Source: Sphaerisporangium corydalis | GTDB lineage: Bacteria; Actinomycetota; Actinomycetes; Streptosporangiales; Streptosporangiaceae | Length of the DNA stretch: 64,000 nucleotides | Direction: 5' to 3' | Assembly (NCBI RefSeq): GCF_025506355.1 | Contig: NZ_JANZYP010000048.1 | Location: 17,978-81,977 of the forward strand | In this document: positions 51,273 through 60,452 of the stretch, piece after piece | Position numbering within the stretch: position 1 is the stretch's first letter | Layout: every line of letters starts with the position of its first letter | The notes under the pieces: generated by a model | What the model was told of the DNA's origin: nothing | Seen by the model: the letters and a program-made list of their open reading frames with translations, nothing else | The model's database searches: none | Position numbers and translations under genes: made by a program

Positions 51273-51989
51273 ATGTCAATACCGATGCTTTGTTTACCTT
51301 TCGCCGGCGCCGGTCCGAGTTTCTTTCACACCTGGAAAGACCACTGCGACGAACTCGGCCTTGAAGTGGTCCCGGTGAAACTCCCGGGCCGGGAACGCTG
51401 GATAGACGAAACCCCTTACACGGACGTGCACGTGGCGGTCGACGGCATTTTCCCCGACGTCGTGGAAAGCCTCGACCCGGCCGTTCCCGTGGTGGTGTTC
51501 GGGCACAGTCTCGGCGCGGTGCTCGCCTACGAGCTGACCCGCCGCCTGACCGAGCACGGGACCCGGGTGGACGGGCTCTTCGTCAGCGGGAGCCCGGGGC
51601 CGTGGTCGGGCAGGAAGCCCGCCTCCGAGGGCCTCGGCGACGAGGAGTTCCTGGCCCGGGTGGAGGAGCTGGCCGGGTACCGGCACCAGGCGTTCGACGT
51701 ACCCGACCTGCGCGATCTCCTCCTGCCCACCCTGCGGGCCGACGTGCGCATGCACGAGGACTACGTGCCCGGCCACAGCGAGCGGTTGCCCGTACCCGTC
51801 ACCGCCTTCCGGGGCATGGCGGACGAACTGGTCTCCCTGGAGCAGACGGAGGGGTGGCGGGCCGCCACCGGCGCGGAGTTCGAGCTGGTGGAGCTGCCCG
51901 GTTCGCACATGTACCTCGCGGACACGCCACGTGTCCTGCTGGAGATGATCTCTACGAGGGCCCGGCGCGGCGCGCCGGGCGCCGGCTGA
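51273..51989 (+). CDS. Type II thioesterase
   Basis: A 238-aa alpha/beta hydrolase of the RifR/GrsT type. It has the nucleophile Ser79 in GHSLG, the acid in GMADELV (about 196) and His in GSHMYL (about 222). FAGAGPSFF near the N-terminus is typical. Such enzymes remove mis-primed acyl groups from NRPS/PKS carrier proteins. ATG 51273 is the first gene after the SARP boxes, 10 bp ahead of the SDR. Confidence 0.92.
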   Translation: MSIPMLCLPFAGAGPSFFHTWKDHCDELGLEVVPVKLPGRERWIDETPYTDVHVAVDGIFPDVVESLDPAVPVVVFGHSLGAVLAYELTRRLTEHGTRVDGLFVSGSPGPWSGRKPASEGLGDEEFLARVEELAGYRHQAFDVPDLRDLLLPTLRADVRMHEDYVPGHSERLPVPVTAFRGMADELVSLEQTEGWRAATGAEFELVELPGSHMYLADTPRVLLEMISTRARRGAPGAG

Positions 51990-51999
51990 GGCGGGCAGG

Positions 52000-52824
52000 A
52001 TGCGACTTCGGGGAAAGACCGCGATCATCACAGGGGCGGCCAGGGGCATCGGCAGGGCGTGCGCGCTCCGGTTCGCCGAGGAGGGCGCGGACCTGCTGCT
52101 CCTCGACCTCGGCCGGGACATCGACGAGGTCCCGTACGAGCTGGGGACCGCCGAGCAGCTCGCGCACACCGCGGAGCTGTGCCGCGCCTCGGGCGTGACG
52201 GTCGTCACCCGCACGGGCGACGTGCGCTCCCCCGCCGACACCGCCAGCGCGGCGGAGGAGGCCGTGGCGCGCTTCGGGCGGATCGACGTCCTGGTCAACA
52301 ACGCCGGGATCGCGGCCCCGTCCGGCACCGACCTGCACGAGATCGAGGAGCGGGACTGGTCGGTGATGCTCGACGTCAACCTGTCCGGCGCCTGGCGGAT
52401 GACCAAGGCCGTGGTGCCGAGCATGCTGAGGTACCGGTCCGGCAGCATCATCAACGTGTCGTCCACGGCCGGCCTGGTGGGGTACCGCCGCTTCGCCGGC
52501 TACGTCGCGGCGAAGCACGGGCTGATCGGCCTGACCCGGGCCGCCGCGCTCGACTACGCGCCCCTGCGCGTGCGGGTGAACGCCGTCTGCCCCGGGTCGG
52601 TGCGTGACGACCTGCTGCTCGACGGGCGGATGCTCAGCGAGATCGCCAGGTCGCTCGACGTGCCGGTGGACGAGCACGAGAAGACGTTCTCCGAGGCCCA
52701 GCCGATGAACTCCCTGGTCGAGGCCGAGGACGTCGGCGCCGCGATCCTGTGGCTGGCCAGCGACGACTCCGGCCGGCTGACCGGCTCTGTGACCACGGTG
52801 GACGGGGGTTTCACCGTTCGATGA
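52000..52824 (+). CDS. SDR-family oxidoreductase
   Basis: 274 aa. It has cofactor motif TGAARGIG, NNAG, the catalytic Ser in INVSSTAG and Tyr168/Lys172 in YVAAK. A short insert after the second beta strand (LGRDIDEVPYELGT) is of the kind seen in SDRs annotated as mycofactocin-coupled; that link is only a resemblance. In this cluster it may reduce or oxidise the released aldehyde or a beta-keto group, since the PKS itself lacks a KR domain. Confidence 0.88.
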   Translation: MRLRGKTAIITGAARGIGRACALRFAEEGADLLLLDLGRDIDEVPYELGTAEQLAHTAELCRASGVTVVTRTGDVRSPADTASAAEEAVARFGRIDVLVNNAGIAAPSGTDLHEIEERDWSVMLDVNLSGAWRMTKAVVPSMLRYRSGSIINVSSTAGLVGYRRFAGYVAAKHGLIGLTRAAALDYAPLRVRVNAVCPGSVRDDLLLDGRMLSEIARSLDVPVDEHEKTFSEAQPMNSLVEAEDVGAAILWLASDDSGRLTGSVTTVDGGFTVR

Positions 52825-52882
52825 CCAGGTCGCGGCCGGTGGACCTGATCGGTCCGCGCACCGCCCGCCGACCCTTTGGACC

Positions 52883-52931
52883 GGGATCGGTCCCGGCACG
52901 CCCCAAGACCCCTGAGACCGGGACCGATCCC
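52883..52931. promoter_or_regulatory. 14-bp inverted repeat between SDR and NRPS genes
   Basis: GGGATCGGTCCCGG (52883-52896) is perfectly inverted at 52918-52931 around a 21-nt spacer, in the 231-bp gap between the SDR stop and the NRPS start. It could attenuate readthrough or be an operator for an internal promoter. Confidence 0.45.
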
Positions 52932-53055
52932 GCACCTTCCACATGATCCGCTGAGGACCGTTCCAGAGATCATCGGCCCCGCCGGGCCGAGGCGCCCGCG
53001 CGCCTGTTCCTTCCCGTTCGTGCCGTCCACGCGCAGCCTGCCCAGGAGAGAGACG

Positions 53056-56046
53056 ATGCCCAGCACTATCGCCGTCCATCGCGATGGACGCGCCTCGGAT
53101 CACGGGGACGCGACGCCGTCCTTCTTCTCCCGTGAGGCGTTCGCCGGAGACCCCGGCCGGGCGTGCCACGGGATCGCGTTACGCGTCCCCCTGGGGGTGG
53201 ACGCGCAGGACATCCGCGCCAACCTGGACAAGCTGGCCGCCGAACAGGACGCGCTGCGCGGGTTGCGGCTGTGGGTGCCGCCCGTCGAACCGGCCAACGG
53301 CGAGACTCCTACGGGCGGGACGCGAGCCGACGAGATACGTACCGGCGAGACGCGGGCCGCCGAGGCGCGCGATCGGGAACTGCGGCGCGCCCTGTCCCCC
53401 GGCGGCCCCGGCCTGCGTGCCGTGCTACTGCGGCACGCGGACGGCCCGCCGGTCCTGGTGCTCACCGGCCACCGGGCCGTGCTCGGGTACGCGGGGCTGG
53501 AGCGGCTGGCCACGGCGCTGGTCGACCCGGCCACCCCCGCCCCGGTCGTCGGGTCGCTCGCCGTGCCGCACGCGGGGCGCGCGACCGGGGCCGGTGTCCG
53601 GGGGCCGGGCTGGGGGCTGGGCGAGGAGGACCGCGCGGGCCGCCACGGCGGCGTGCCCGTCCACCAGCCCCAGCACGTCTCCGACGCCACACTGCTCGCC
53701 GCCGTCGACCTCATGCTCGCCCGCTACGGCACCGGCGAGGGCTCCCCCGTGGCGCTGGTGCGCTCGGGCACCTGCGCCGGCCCGCTGGACGAGGTGACCA
53801 CCTGGGCCGTCGACGCCGGCGACTCGGACACGGCCGGCACCCTGCTGGCCCGCGCCGGCCGCGTGACCGGCCACGATCCGGAGGCGGGACCCGGCAGGGA
53901 CGAGGTCAGCGCGACCGGCCAGGACGGCGGGACGCCGGTGTTCGGGGTCGTGCTGACCGGGTCGGGGGACGCCGCATCCTACGAGCCGTGCGCGCGGCCC
54001 ATGTTCCCGGTGACCCTGTGGTGGGACCGGGCCGGTGATGGCACGGTCCACGGCGAGCTCCGCTACGACGAGACGGCACTGTCCCCGTCCATCGCCGCCC
54101 AGTTCGCCCGGCACCTGGGCGACGCGGTCACCGCGCTCCACGCGCTCCCCGGCGACGCGCCGGCGGCGGACGCGGCACCGCTGACCTCCGGCGAGATCGG
54201 CAGGATCCTCGCCGCGGGCACCTCGCCCCCGCCCTCCACCGCCGTCCCGGCGACCGTTCACGGCGCCTTCGAGGCCGTCGCCGCGCGCGCCCCCGAGGCG
54301 GTCGCCTACCGCGACGCGGACGGCGAGCTGACGTACGCCCGGCTCGACCGGCGGGCCGAGCACTGCGCGCGGGGGCTCCGCGCGCTCGGCGTGGCGGCCG
54401 GCGACCGGGTGGGGGTCTGCCTGGAGCGCGGCGCCGACCTGGTGGTCACGCTGCTCGCGGTGCTCAAGACGGGCGCCGCCTACGTCCCGATGGACGTCAG
54501 GCACCCGGTCGAACGGCTCAGGTACACCACCGAGGACGCGGGCCTGGACGTGGTCGTGACCGGACTTCCCGGCTTCCCGGCCCCGGAGGGCACCCGCCTG
54601 GTGACCCCCGCGGAACTCGACCGCCCGGGGGGCGAGGCGAGCCTGTGGGCGGCGGCCGGCGCCGAGCCCCAGGCGGGCCGGGAACCGGTGGCCGGGCCGG
54701 AGGACGCCGCGTACGTGATCTACACCTCGGGGTCGACCGGCCGCCCCAAGGGCGTCATCGTGCCGCACCGGAACGTCATCGCGCTGCTCGCGGCCACCCA
54801 GGGCGACATGGGACTCGGCGAGCGTGACGTCTGGACCTGGTACCACTCCAGCGCCTTCGACTTCTCGGTCTGGGAGATCTGGGGGTGCCTGCTCACCGGT
54901 GGCCGCCTGGTCGGGGTGCCGTACGCGGCCTCGCGTTCGCCCGAGGACTTCATCGACATCCTCGTCGCCGAGGGGGTCACCGTGCTGAGCCAGACGCCGT
55001 CGGCGTTCACGCAGGTCATCGAGGCCGGCGGCGCGGGACGCGCGGGCATGGCGGTGCGTCTGGTGATCCTCGGCGGCGAGCCGCTGGACGTGCGGACGCT
55101 GCGCCGCTGGTTCCGCGACCGGTCGCACGTGAGCTGCCGGGTCGTGAACATGTACGGCATCACCGAGACCACCGTCCACGTGACGTCCCAGACGGTGACG
55201 CCGCGGGAGGTCGTCGCCGGGTCGCGGTCGGTAGGCCGGGCGCTGCCGGGGTGGTCGGTGTCGGTACGGGACGCCGCAGGACGGCCGCTGCCGTTCGGCG
55301 TGGCGGGCGAGATCTACGTGGGCGGCGCGGGGGTGGCCCTGCGTTACCTCGGCAAGCCCGAGCTGACCGCGGAACGGTTCGCCGAGGACCGGTTCGGCGG
55401 CGGCCGGATCTACCGCAGCGGCGACCTCGGCCGGATGCGGCCCGACGGCGCCCTCGACCACCTGGGCCGGCTGGACGACCAGATCCAGCTCAGGGGACAC
55501 CGCATCGAGCTCGACGAGATCCGTTCGGTGCTGCTGGAGGTGCCGGCCGTGCGCGCGGCCGCGGTCGTGGCGGCGACCGGCCCGCGCGGCGGCTCGGCGG
55601 CCGTCCGCCTGGACGCGTACGTCGTGCTGGACGGGGCGTGCTCGACGGCGGAGATCCGGGGCGTGCTGGCCCGTCACCTGCCCGACTACATGCTCCCGAG
55701 CACGATCACCGTGATCGGGGAGCTGCCGCTGACCATCAACGGCAAGGTCGACACCGCGCGGCTGCCCGCCCCCCGCCTCGGCTCGGCGCCCGCCGAACCG
55801 GAGGACACGCGGGCCGGGGACGGCCTGCTCGCCACGCTGAGACGGGCCTGGGAGCACGTCTTCGGGGTGGCGGTGTCGCTGGACGACGACTTCTTCGAGC
55901 TCGGCGGCAATTCCCTGCTGGCCGTGCAGCTCTCGGCCGCCGCGCGGGCCTCGGGAACGCCCGGCTGGAAACCGCAGGACCTCTACCGCAATCCGACGAT
56001 CAGATCCCTGGCCGCGGCACTCCCCGTCGAAAGGGCACAGCAGTGA
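53056..56046 (+). CDS. NRPS: degenerate C domain, A domain, PCP
   Basis: 996 aa. Residues 1 to about 385 resemble a condensation domain, but the HHxxxDG motif is replaced by GHRAVLGYAG, so it is probably inactive. The A domain (about 395-880) has core A3 YTSGSTGRPKG at 556, A4 FDFSVWEIWG, MYGITETT, YRSGDLG and NGKVD. My hand-read specificity code is DFWSIGMVHK, close to the threonine code DFWNIGMVHK that I recall. The PCP Ser953 lies in LGGNSLL. ATG 53056 follows AGGAGAG. The stop overlaps the PKS start (GTGA). It loads the starter amino acid for the PKS. Confidence 0.9.
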   Translation: MPSTIAVHRDGRASDHGDATPSFFSREAFAGDPGRACHGIALRVPLGVDAQDIRANLDKLAAEQDALRGLRLWVPPVEPANGETPTGGTRADEIRTGETRAAEARDRELRRALSPGGPGLRAVLLRHADGPPVLVLTGHRAVLGYAGLERLATALVDPATPAPVVGSLAVPHAGRATGAGVRGPGWGLGEEDRAGRHGGVPVHQPQHVSDATLLAAVDLMLARYGTGEGSPVALVRSGTCAGPLDEVTTWAVDAGDSDTAGTLLARAGRVTGHDPEAGPGRDEVSATGQDGGTPVFGVVLTGSGDAASYEPCARPMFPVTLWWDRAGDGTVHGELRYDETALSPSIAAQFARHLGDAVTALHALPGDAPAADAAPLTSGEIGRILAAGTSPPPSTAVPATVHGAFEAVAARAPEAVAYRDADGELTYARLDRRAEHCARGLRALGVAAGDRVGVCLERGADLVVTLLAVLKTGAAYVPMDVRHPVERLRYTTEDAGLDVVVTGLPGFPAPEGTRLVTPAELDRPGGEASLWAAAGAEPQAGREPVAGPEDAAYVIYTSGSTGRPKGVIVPHRNVIALLAATQGDMGLGERDVWTWYHSSAFDFSVWEIWGCLLTGGRLVGVPYAASRSPEDFIDILVAEGVTVLSQTPSAFTQVIEAGGAGRAGMAVRLVILGGEPLDVRTLRRWFRDRSHVSCRVVNMYGITETTVHVTSQTVTPREVVAGSRSVGRALPGWSVSVRDAAGRPLPFGVAGEIYVGGAGVALRYLGKPELTAERFAEDRFGGGRIYRSGDLGRMRPDGALDHLGRLDDQIQLRGHRIELDEIRSVLLEVPAVRAAAVVAATGPRGGSAAVRLDAYVVLDGACSTAEIRGVLARHLPDYMLPSTITVIGELPLTINGKVDTARLPAPRLGSAPAEPEDTRAGDGLLATLRRAWEHVFGVAVSLDDDFFELGGNSLLAVQLSAAARASGTPGWKPQDLYRNPTIRSLAAALPVERAQQ

Positions 56047-59000
56047 AAGGGCACCCGCGCGACCATTCCGCGGAAATCCGTGACCCCGGACCGGAAACGC
56101 GTGGTTCCGGCCTCGACGGGACGGAGATCGCCGTCGTCGGAATGGCCGGCCGCTTTCCCGGAGCCGCGAACCTCGCGGAATTCTGGAGCAATCTCAGAAA
56201 CGGCCGGGAATCGCTGTCCACGTTCACCGCCGAGGAACTCGCCGAGGCCGGCGTGCCCCGGGAGATCCGGGAGACCGAGGGGTACGTCGCCCGGCGCGGG
56301 GTGCTCGACGGCGCCGAGATGTTCGACGCCGGGTTCTTCGGCTACTACCCGCGCGAGGCCCAGATCCTGGACCCCCAGCAGCGCGTGTTCCTGGAATGCG
56401 CGTGGGAGGCCATGGAGGACGCCGCCCAGGACGGCTCGTCCACACGGGCGCGGGTCGGGGTGTTCGCCGGGTCGAGCCCGAGCGACTACGCGAGCCTGCT
56501 GCGCCGCCACCCCGGCGTCATGTCCACCATCGACGACTTCCAGTTCAACCTGGCCACCAGCCGCGACTTCCTCGCGACGCGGGTGTCCTACGCGCTCGAC
56601 CTCGACGGGCCCGCCATGACCGTGCAGACGGGCTGTTCGACCTCCCTGGTCGCCGTCCACCTGGCGTGCCAGAGCCTGCTGACCGGCGACTGCGACACCG
56701 CGCTGGCCGGGGGCGTCTCGATCGGCGTGCCGCAGCGCGTCGGGTACCTGCCGGTGGCGGGCGGGATCCTGTCGCCGGACGGCCACTGCCGCGCGTTCGA
56801 CGCGCGGGCCAGGGGGACGGTGGCCGGCGACGGCGCCGGCGTCGTGGTGCTGAAGCGGCTGGAGGACGCGCTGGCGGCGCGGGACCCGATCCGCGCGGTG
56901 ATCAGGGGCAGCGCGGTCAACAACGACGGCCGCGAGAAGATCGGCTTCACCGCGCCGAGCGTACGCGGCCAGGCCGCCGCGATCCGTGCGGCGCACCTCG
57001 TCGCGGGGACGCCGCCGGAGACGATCGGCTACGTCGAGGCGCACGGGACGGCCACGCCGCTCGGCGACCCGATCGAGGTGGCGGCGCTGACCGAGGCGTT
57101 CGGCGGCGGCTCGGGCGGGCGGGCGTGGTGCGGCCTCGGCTCGGTGAAGACCAACATCGGCCACCTCGACGCCGCCGCCGGGATCACCGGGCTGATCAAG
57201 ACCGTGCTCGCGCTCGAACACGAGGAGCTGCCGCCCAGCCTGCACTTCGAGCGGGTCAACCCGGAGATCAAGATGGACGGCGGCCCGTTCTACGTCAACG
57301 CCCGGCTGCGCGAGTGGCGCGGCGTGGGCGGCGCGCCCAGGCGGGCCGGGGTCAGCTCGTTCGGCATCGGCGGGACAAACGCCCACGTGGTGCTCGAACA
57401 GGCGCCCCCGCCGTCCCCTTCGGGGAGCGCGCGCGACCACCAGCTTCTCGTGCTCTCGGCGAAGAGCGAACCGGCGCTGCGGGAGGCCCGCGCGCGGCTG
57501 GCGCGCCGGCTGGCGTCCGGCCCGCCCGTGCTGGCCGACGCCGCGTACACGCTGCAGACCGGGCGCCGCGCGTTCGAGCACCGGACGGCGCTGGTCTGCC
57601 GCACACCGGAGGAGGCCGCGGCCCGCCTCACCGAGGAGCCGGCCGACGGCCCGGGGTTCGTCGCGGACCGGCCGGTCGTGTTCATGTTCCCCGGCGGCGG
57701 CGCGCAGCGGGCCGGGATGGGCGCGGGCCTGTACGCCGGCGAGCCCGTCTTCCGCGACGTGGTCGACCGGTGCGCCCGGATCCTGCGCCCGCACCTCGGG
57801 TTCGACCTGCGCACGGTGCTGTACCCCGAGGCGTTCCCCGGCGCCGGCCGGGCGGCGGGCGCCGAACTGGACGACTCGGTGGCCTTCCCGGCTGCGCTGT
57901 TCGTGGTGGAGTACGCGCTGGCGCGGCTGTGGTCGCACTGGGGGGTGCGTCCCCGTGCGCTGATCGGGCACAGCCTGGGCGAGTACACGGCCGCGTGCCT
58001 GGCGGGCGTCTTCTCGCTGGAGGACGCGCTGGCGCTGATCGCGTTGCGCGGCCGGCTGTTCGCCCGGCTTCCGGTGGGGGCGATGCTCAGCGTCCGGATG
58101 GGCGCGGACGACCTGGCGCCGCTGCTCGGGCCCGGCCTGGACCTGGCGGCGGTGAACGGCCCACGGTCGTGCGTGGTGTCCGGGCCGGTCGGGGAGATCG
58201 AGCGTATCGAGGCGCGGCTCGCGGAGCTGGACGTCGAGGGCCGCCGGCTGCGGATCTCGATCGCCGCCCACTCGCGCGCGGTGGAGCCGTTGCTGGCCGA
58301 GTTCGGGGAGTTCGTCGGGACGCTCCGGCTCCGGCCGCCGTCCGTGCCGGTCATCTCCAACCGCACCGGGACGTGGCTCACCCCCGGGCAGGCGACCGAC
58401 CCCGCGTACTGGACCGCCCACCTGCGCGGGACGGTGCGCTTCGGCGACGGGGTGGCCACCCTGCTCGACGACCGGGACCAGGCGTTCGTCCAGGTGGGGC
58501 CGGGCTGGACCCTGGCCTCCTTCGTCCGCGCGGGCCAGGGGTCCGGCGGGCCGCCGCTGTGCGTGTCGTCGCTGCCGCCCGAGCCCGAGGGGGCGGGGGA
58601 GGTCGCCACGATGCTCGAATCCCTCGGCACGCTGTGGGCCGGCGGGGTCGAGACCGACTGGGCGGCGCTGCACGAGGGCCACGTCCGGGCACGGACGTCC
58701 CTGCCCGCCTACCCGTTCCAGCACCGGAGGTACTGGCCCGACGGCCCGAGGACGGCCGGGGAGCCGACGGCGCCCCTGCCCGGCACCACCGACCTGTCAG
58801 GACCTCCGCTCGGCCCGGCCCCGGCCGAGTCCGATACGGCCCGGCCCGGGTCAGGTGCGCACGCGTCCGGATCGGGTGCCGCCCCTGCCGGGCCGGGCGG
58901 CGAGGTGGCCGGGCGCCTGCTGGACATCTGGCGGGACCTGTTCGGCACCGACCTGTCGGTGGAGGACGACTTCTTCGCGCTCGGCGGGGACTCGCTGCTC

Positions 59001-60452
59001 GCCACCCGGCTGCTGCTCAGGGTCAACCGGGAGTTCGGGGTGGCCCTGATGCTCAAGGACCTGATGGCGGCCCCGAGCGTCAGGCGCCAGGCCGCGGCGG
59101 TCGCCCGCGCCACGGCCCCTGGCGCGAAGGACACGCCTGCCCAGGACGGCGCCTCGCCTCAGGCGGGAACGCCCAGGGAGGACGCGCGGGAAGAGGGCGC
59201 GCGGGAAGAGGGCGCGCTGCCCGGCATCGCGGCGGACGTCCGCCTCGATCCCTCGATCACGGTCGCCGCCGACGCGCCGGAGGGCCCGGAAGGGGACGCG
59301 GTGTTCCTCACCGGCGCGACCGGCTACCTCGGCGCCCACCTGCTGCGCGAACTGCTGGACCGCACCCCGTGGCAGGTCCGCTGCCTGGTACGGGCCTCGA
59401 CGGCCGCCGAGGGGCACCGCCGCGTCCTCGGCGTCCTGCGCGAGCACGGCCTGGACGGGAACGTCCCCGGCGAGCGGATCGTCGCGGTGCCCGGCGACCT
59501 TTCGGCGCCGCTGCTCGGCCTGACCGAGGCCGCCTTCGACGAGCTGGCCCGCACCACCGCCGCCATCTACCACTGCGGGGCCCGCGTCCACTTCACCTAC
59601 CCGTACGCCTCGATGCGCGCGGCCAACGTGCTCGGCACCCAGGAGGTGCTGCGGCTCGCCGCCCGGGGCCCCGTCACGCCGGTGCACCACGTGTCCACGA
59701 CCGCCGTCTTCCCCGCCTCGGGCGGCGGGACCGAGATCACCGAGGACACCGCCCCGTACCCGGCCGAGTCGCTCGCCACCGGATACGCCCAGAGCAAGTG
59801 GGCGGCCGAACGCCTGGTCGAGGCGGCGCGGGAGCGCGGGATCCCGGTCGCCGTGTACCGGCCGGGCGCGGTCACCGGCGACACCAGGACCGGCCTGTCC
59901 CGGCCCGACGACGCCGTGTGGCGGATGCTCAAGGGCTGCCTCCAGCTCGGGTACGCCCCCGACACCCCGGAGGGCATCGTCGGCGCCCCCGCCGACTTCG
60001 TCAGCGCGGGGATCGTGCACCTGTCGCGGCGCCCCGCGTCCCTGGGCCGGAACTTCCACCTGATCGCCCCCGAACCCACCCCCTGGCCGGAGGTCTTCGA
60101 GGCCGCCAGGTCCATGGGGTACCAGGTGCGGACGGTGAGCTACCAACGGTGGCGCCGCCTGCTCGACGGCCTCACCGAACCGGGCCCCGGCGGGGACGAG
60201 GGCAACGCGCTGTTCCCGCTGGTCCACCTTTTCGACCCGGCGACGGCCGTCGTCCCCGACCCGGTGACCTGCCGGGCGACGACGGCCTCGCTCTCCGGCG
60301 GCGGGGTCGAGTGCCCGCCGCTGGACGCTGATCTGTTCCGCCGGTACGTACGGCACTTCATCGGAACGGGATTCCTCGCCCCGCCGGACCGGGAGCGGGA
60401 TCCCGCGGTGCCCGCGTCCATCTCATCCATCTCGTCAGGAGAAACCGCATGA
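56043..60452 (+). CDS. Type I PKS: KS-AT-ACP-thioester reductase
   Basis: 1469 aa. KS (about 28-450) has Cys198 in QTGCSTSL and the histidines in EAHGTATPLGDP and NIGHLDAA. AT (about 530-850) has GHSLGE with Ser near 643 and an AAHS selectivity box, more consistent with malonyl than methylmalonyl. There is no KR, DH or ER. The ACP Ser984 is in LGGDSLL. A Lys2-type reductase domain (from about 1085, FLTGATGYLGAHLL) should release the chain as an aldehyde or alcohol with NADPH. GTG start 56043 follows GAAAGGG. A DAREEGAREEGA repeat lies in the ACP-R linker. Confidence 0.92.
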   Translation: MKGHPRDHSAEIRDPGPETRGSGLDGTEIAVVGMAGRFPGAANLAEFWSNLRNGRESLSTFTAEELAEAGVPREIRETEGYVARRGVLDGAEMFDAGFFGYYPREAQILDPQQRVFLECAWEAMEDAAQDGSSTRARVGVFAGSSPSDYASLLRRHPGVMSTIDDFQFNLATSRDFLATRVSYALDLDGPAMTVQTGCSTSLVAVHLACQSLLTGDCDTALAGGVSIGVPQRVGYLPVAGGILSPDGHCRAFDARARGTVAGDGAGVVVLKRLEDALAARDPIRAVIRGSAVNNDGREKIGFTAPSVRGQAAAIRAAHLVAGTPPETIGYVEAHGTATPLGDPIEVAALTEAFGGGSGGRAWCGLGSVKTNIGHLDAAAGITGLIKTVLALEHEELPPSLHFERVNPEIKMDGGPFYVNARLREWRGVGGAPRRAGVSSFGIGGTNAHVVLEQAPPPSPSGSARDHQLLVLSAKSEPALREARARLARRLASGPPVLADAAYTLQTGRRAFEHRTALVCRTPEEAAARLTEEPADGPGFVADRPVVFMFPGGGAQRAGMGAGLYAGEPVFRDVVDRCARILRPHLGFDLRTVLYPEAFPGAGRAAGAELDDSVAFPAALFVVEYALARLWSHWGVRPRALIGHSLGEYTAACLAGVFSLEDALALIALRGRLFARLPVGAMLSVRMGADDLAPLLGPGLDLAAVNGPRSCVVSGPVGEIERIEARLAELDVEGRRLRISIAAHSRAVEPLLAEFGEFVGTLRLRPPSVPVISNRTGTWLTPGQATDPAYWTAHLRGTVRFGDGVATLLDDRDQAFVQVGPGWTLASFVRAGQGSGGPPLCVSSLPPEPEGAGEVATMLESLGTLWAGGVETDWAALHEGHVRARTSLPAYPFQHRRYWPDGPRTAGEPTAPLPGTTDLSGPPLGPAPAESDTARPGSGAHASGSGAAPAGPGGEVAGRLLDIWRDLFGTDLSVEDDFFALGGDSLLATRLLLRVNREFGVALMLKDLMAAPSVRRQAAAVARATAPGAKDTPAQDGASPQAGTPREDAREEGAREEGALPGIAADVRLDPSITVAADAPEGPEGDAVFLTGATGYLGAHLLRELLDRTPWQVRCLVRASTAAEGHRRVLGVLREHGLDGNVPGERIVAVPGDLSAPLLGLTEAAFDELARTTAAIYHCGARVHFTYPYASMRAANVLGTQEVLRLAARGPVTPVHHVSTTAVFPASGGGTEITEDTAPYPAESLATGYAQSKWAAERLVEAARERGIPVAVYRPGAVTGDTRTGLSRPDDAVWRMLKGCLQLGYAPDTPEGIVGAPADFVSAGIVHLSRRPASLGRNFHLIAPEPTPWPEVFEAARSMGYQVRTVSYQRWRRLLDGLTEPGPGGDEGNALFPLVHLFDPATAVVPDPVTCRATTASLSGGGVECPPLDADLFRRYVRHFIGTGFLAPPDRERDPAVPASISSISSGETA

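Noticed and set aside
56043..60452. A ketoreductase domain in the PKS
   Set aside because: The only Rossmann motif (FLTGATGYLG) follows the ACP and continues as a Lys2-type thioester reductase, not a KR between AT and ACP.
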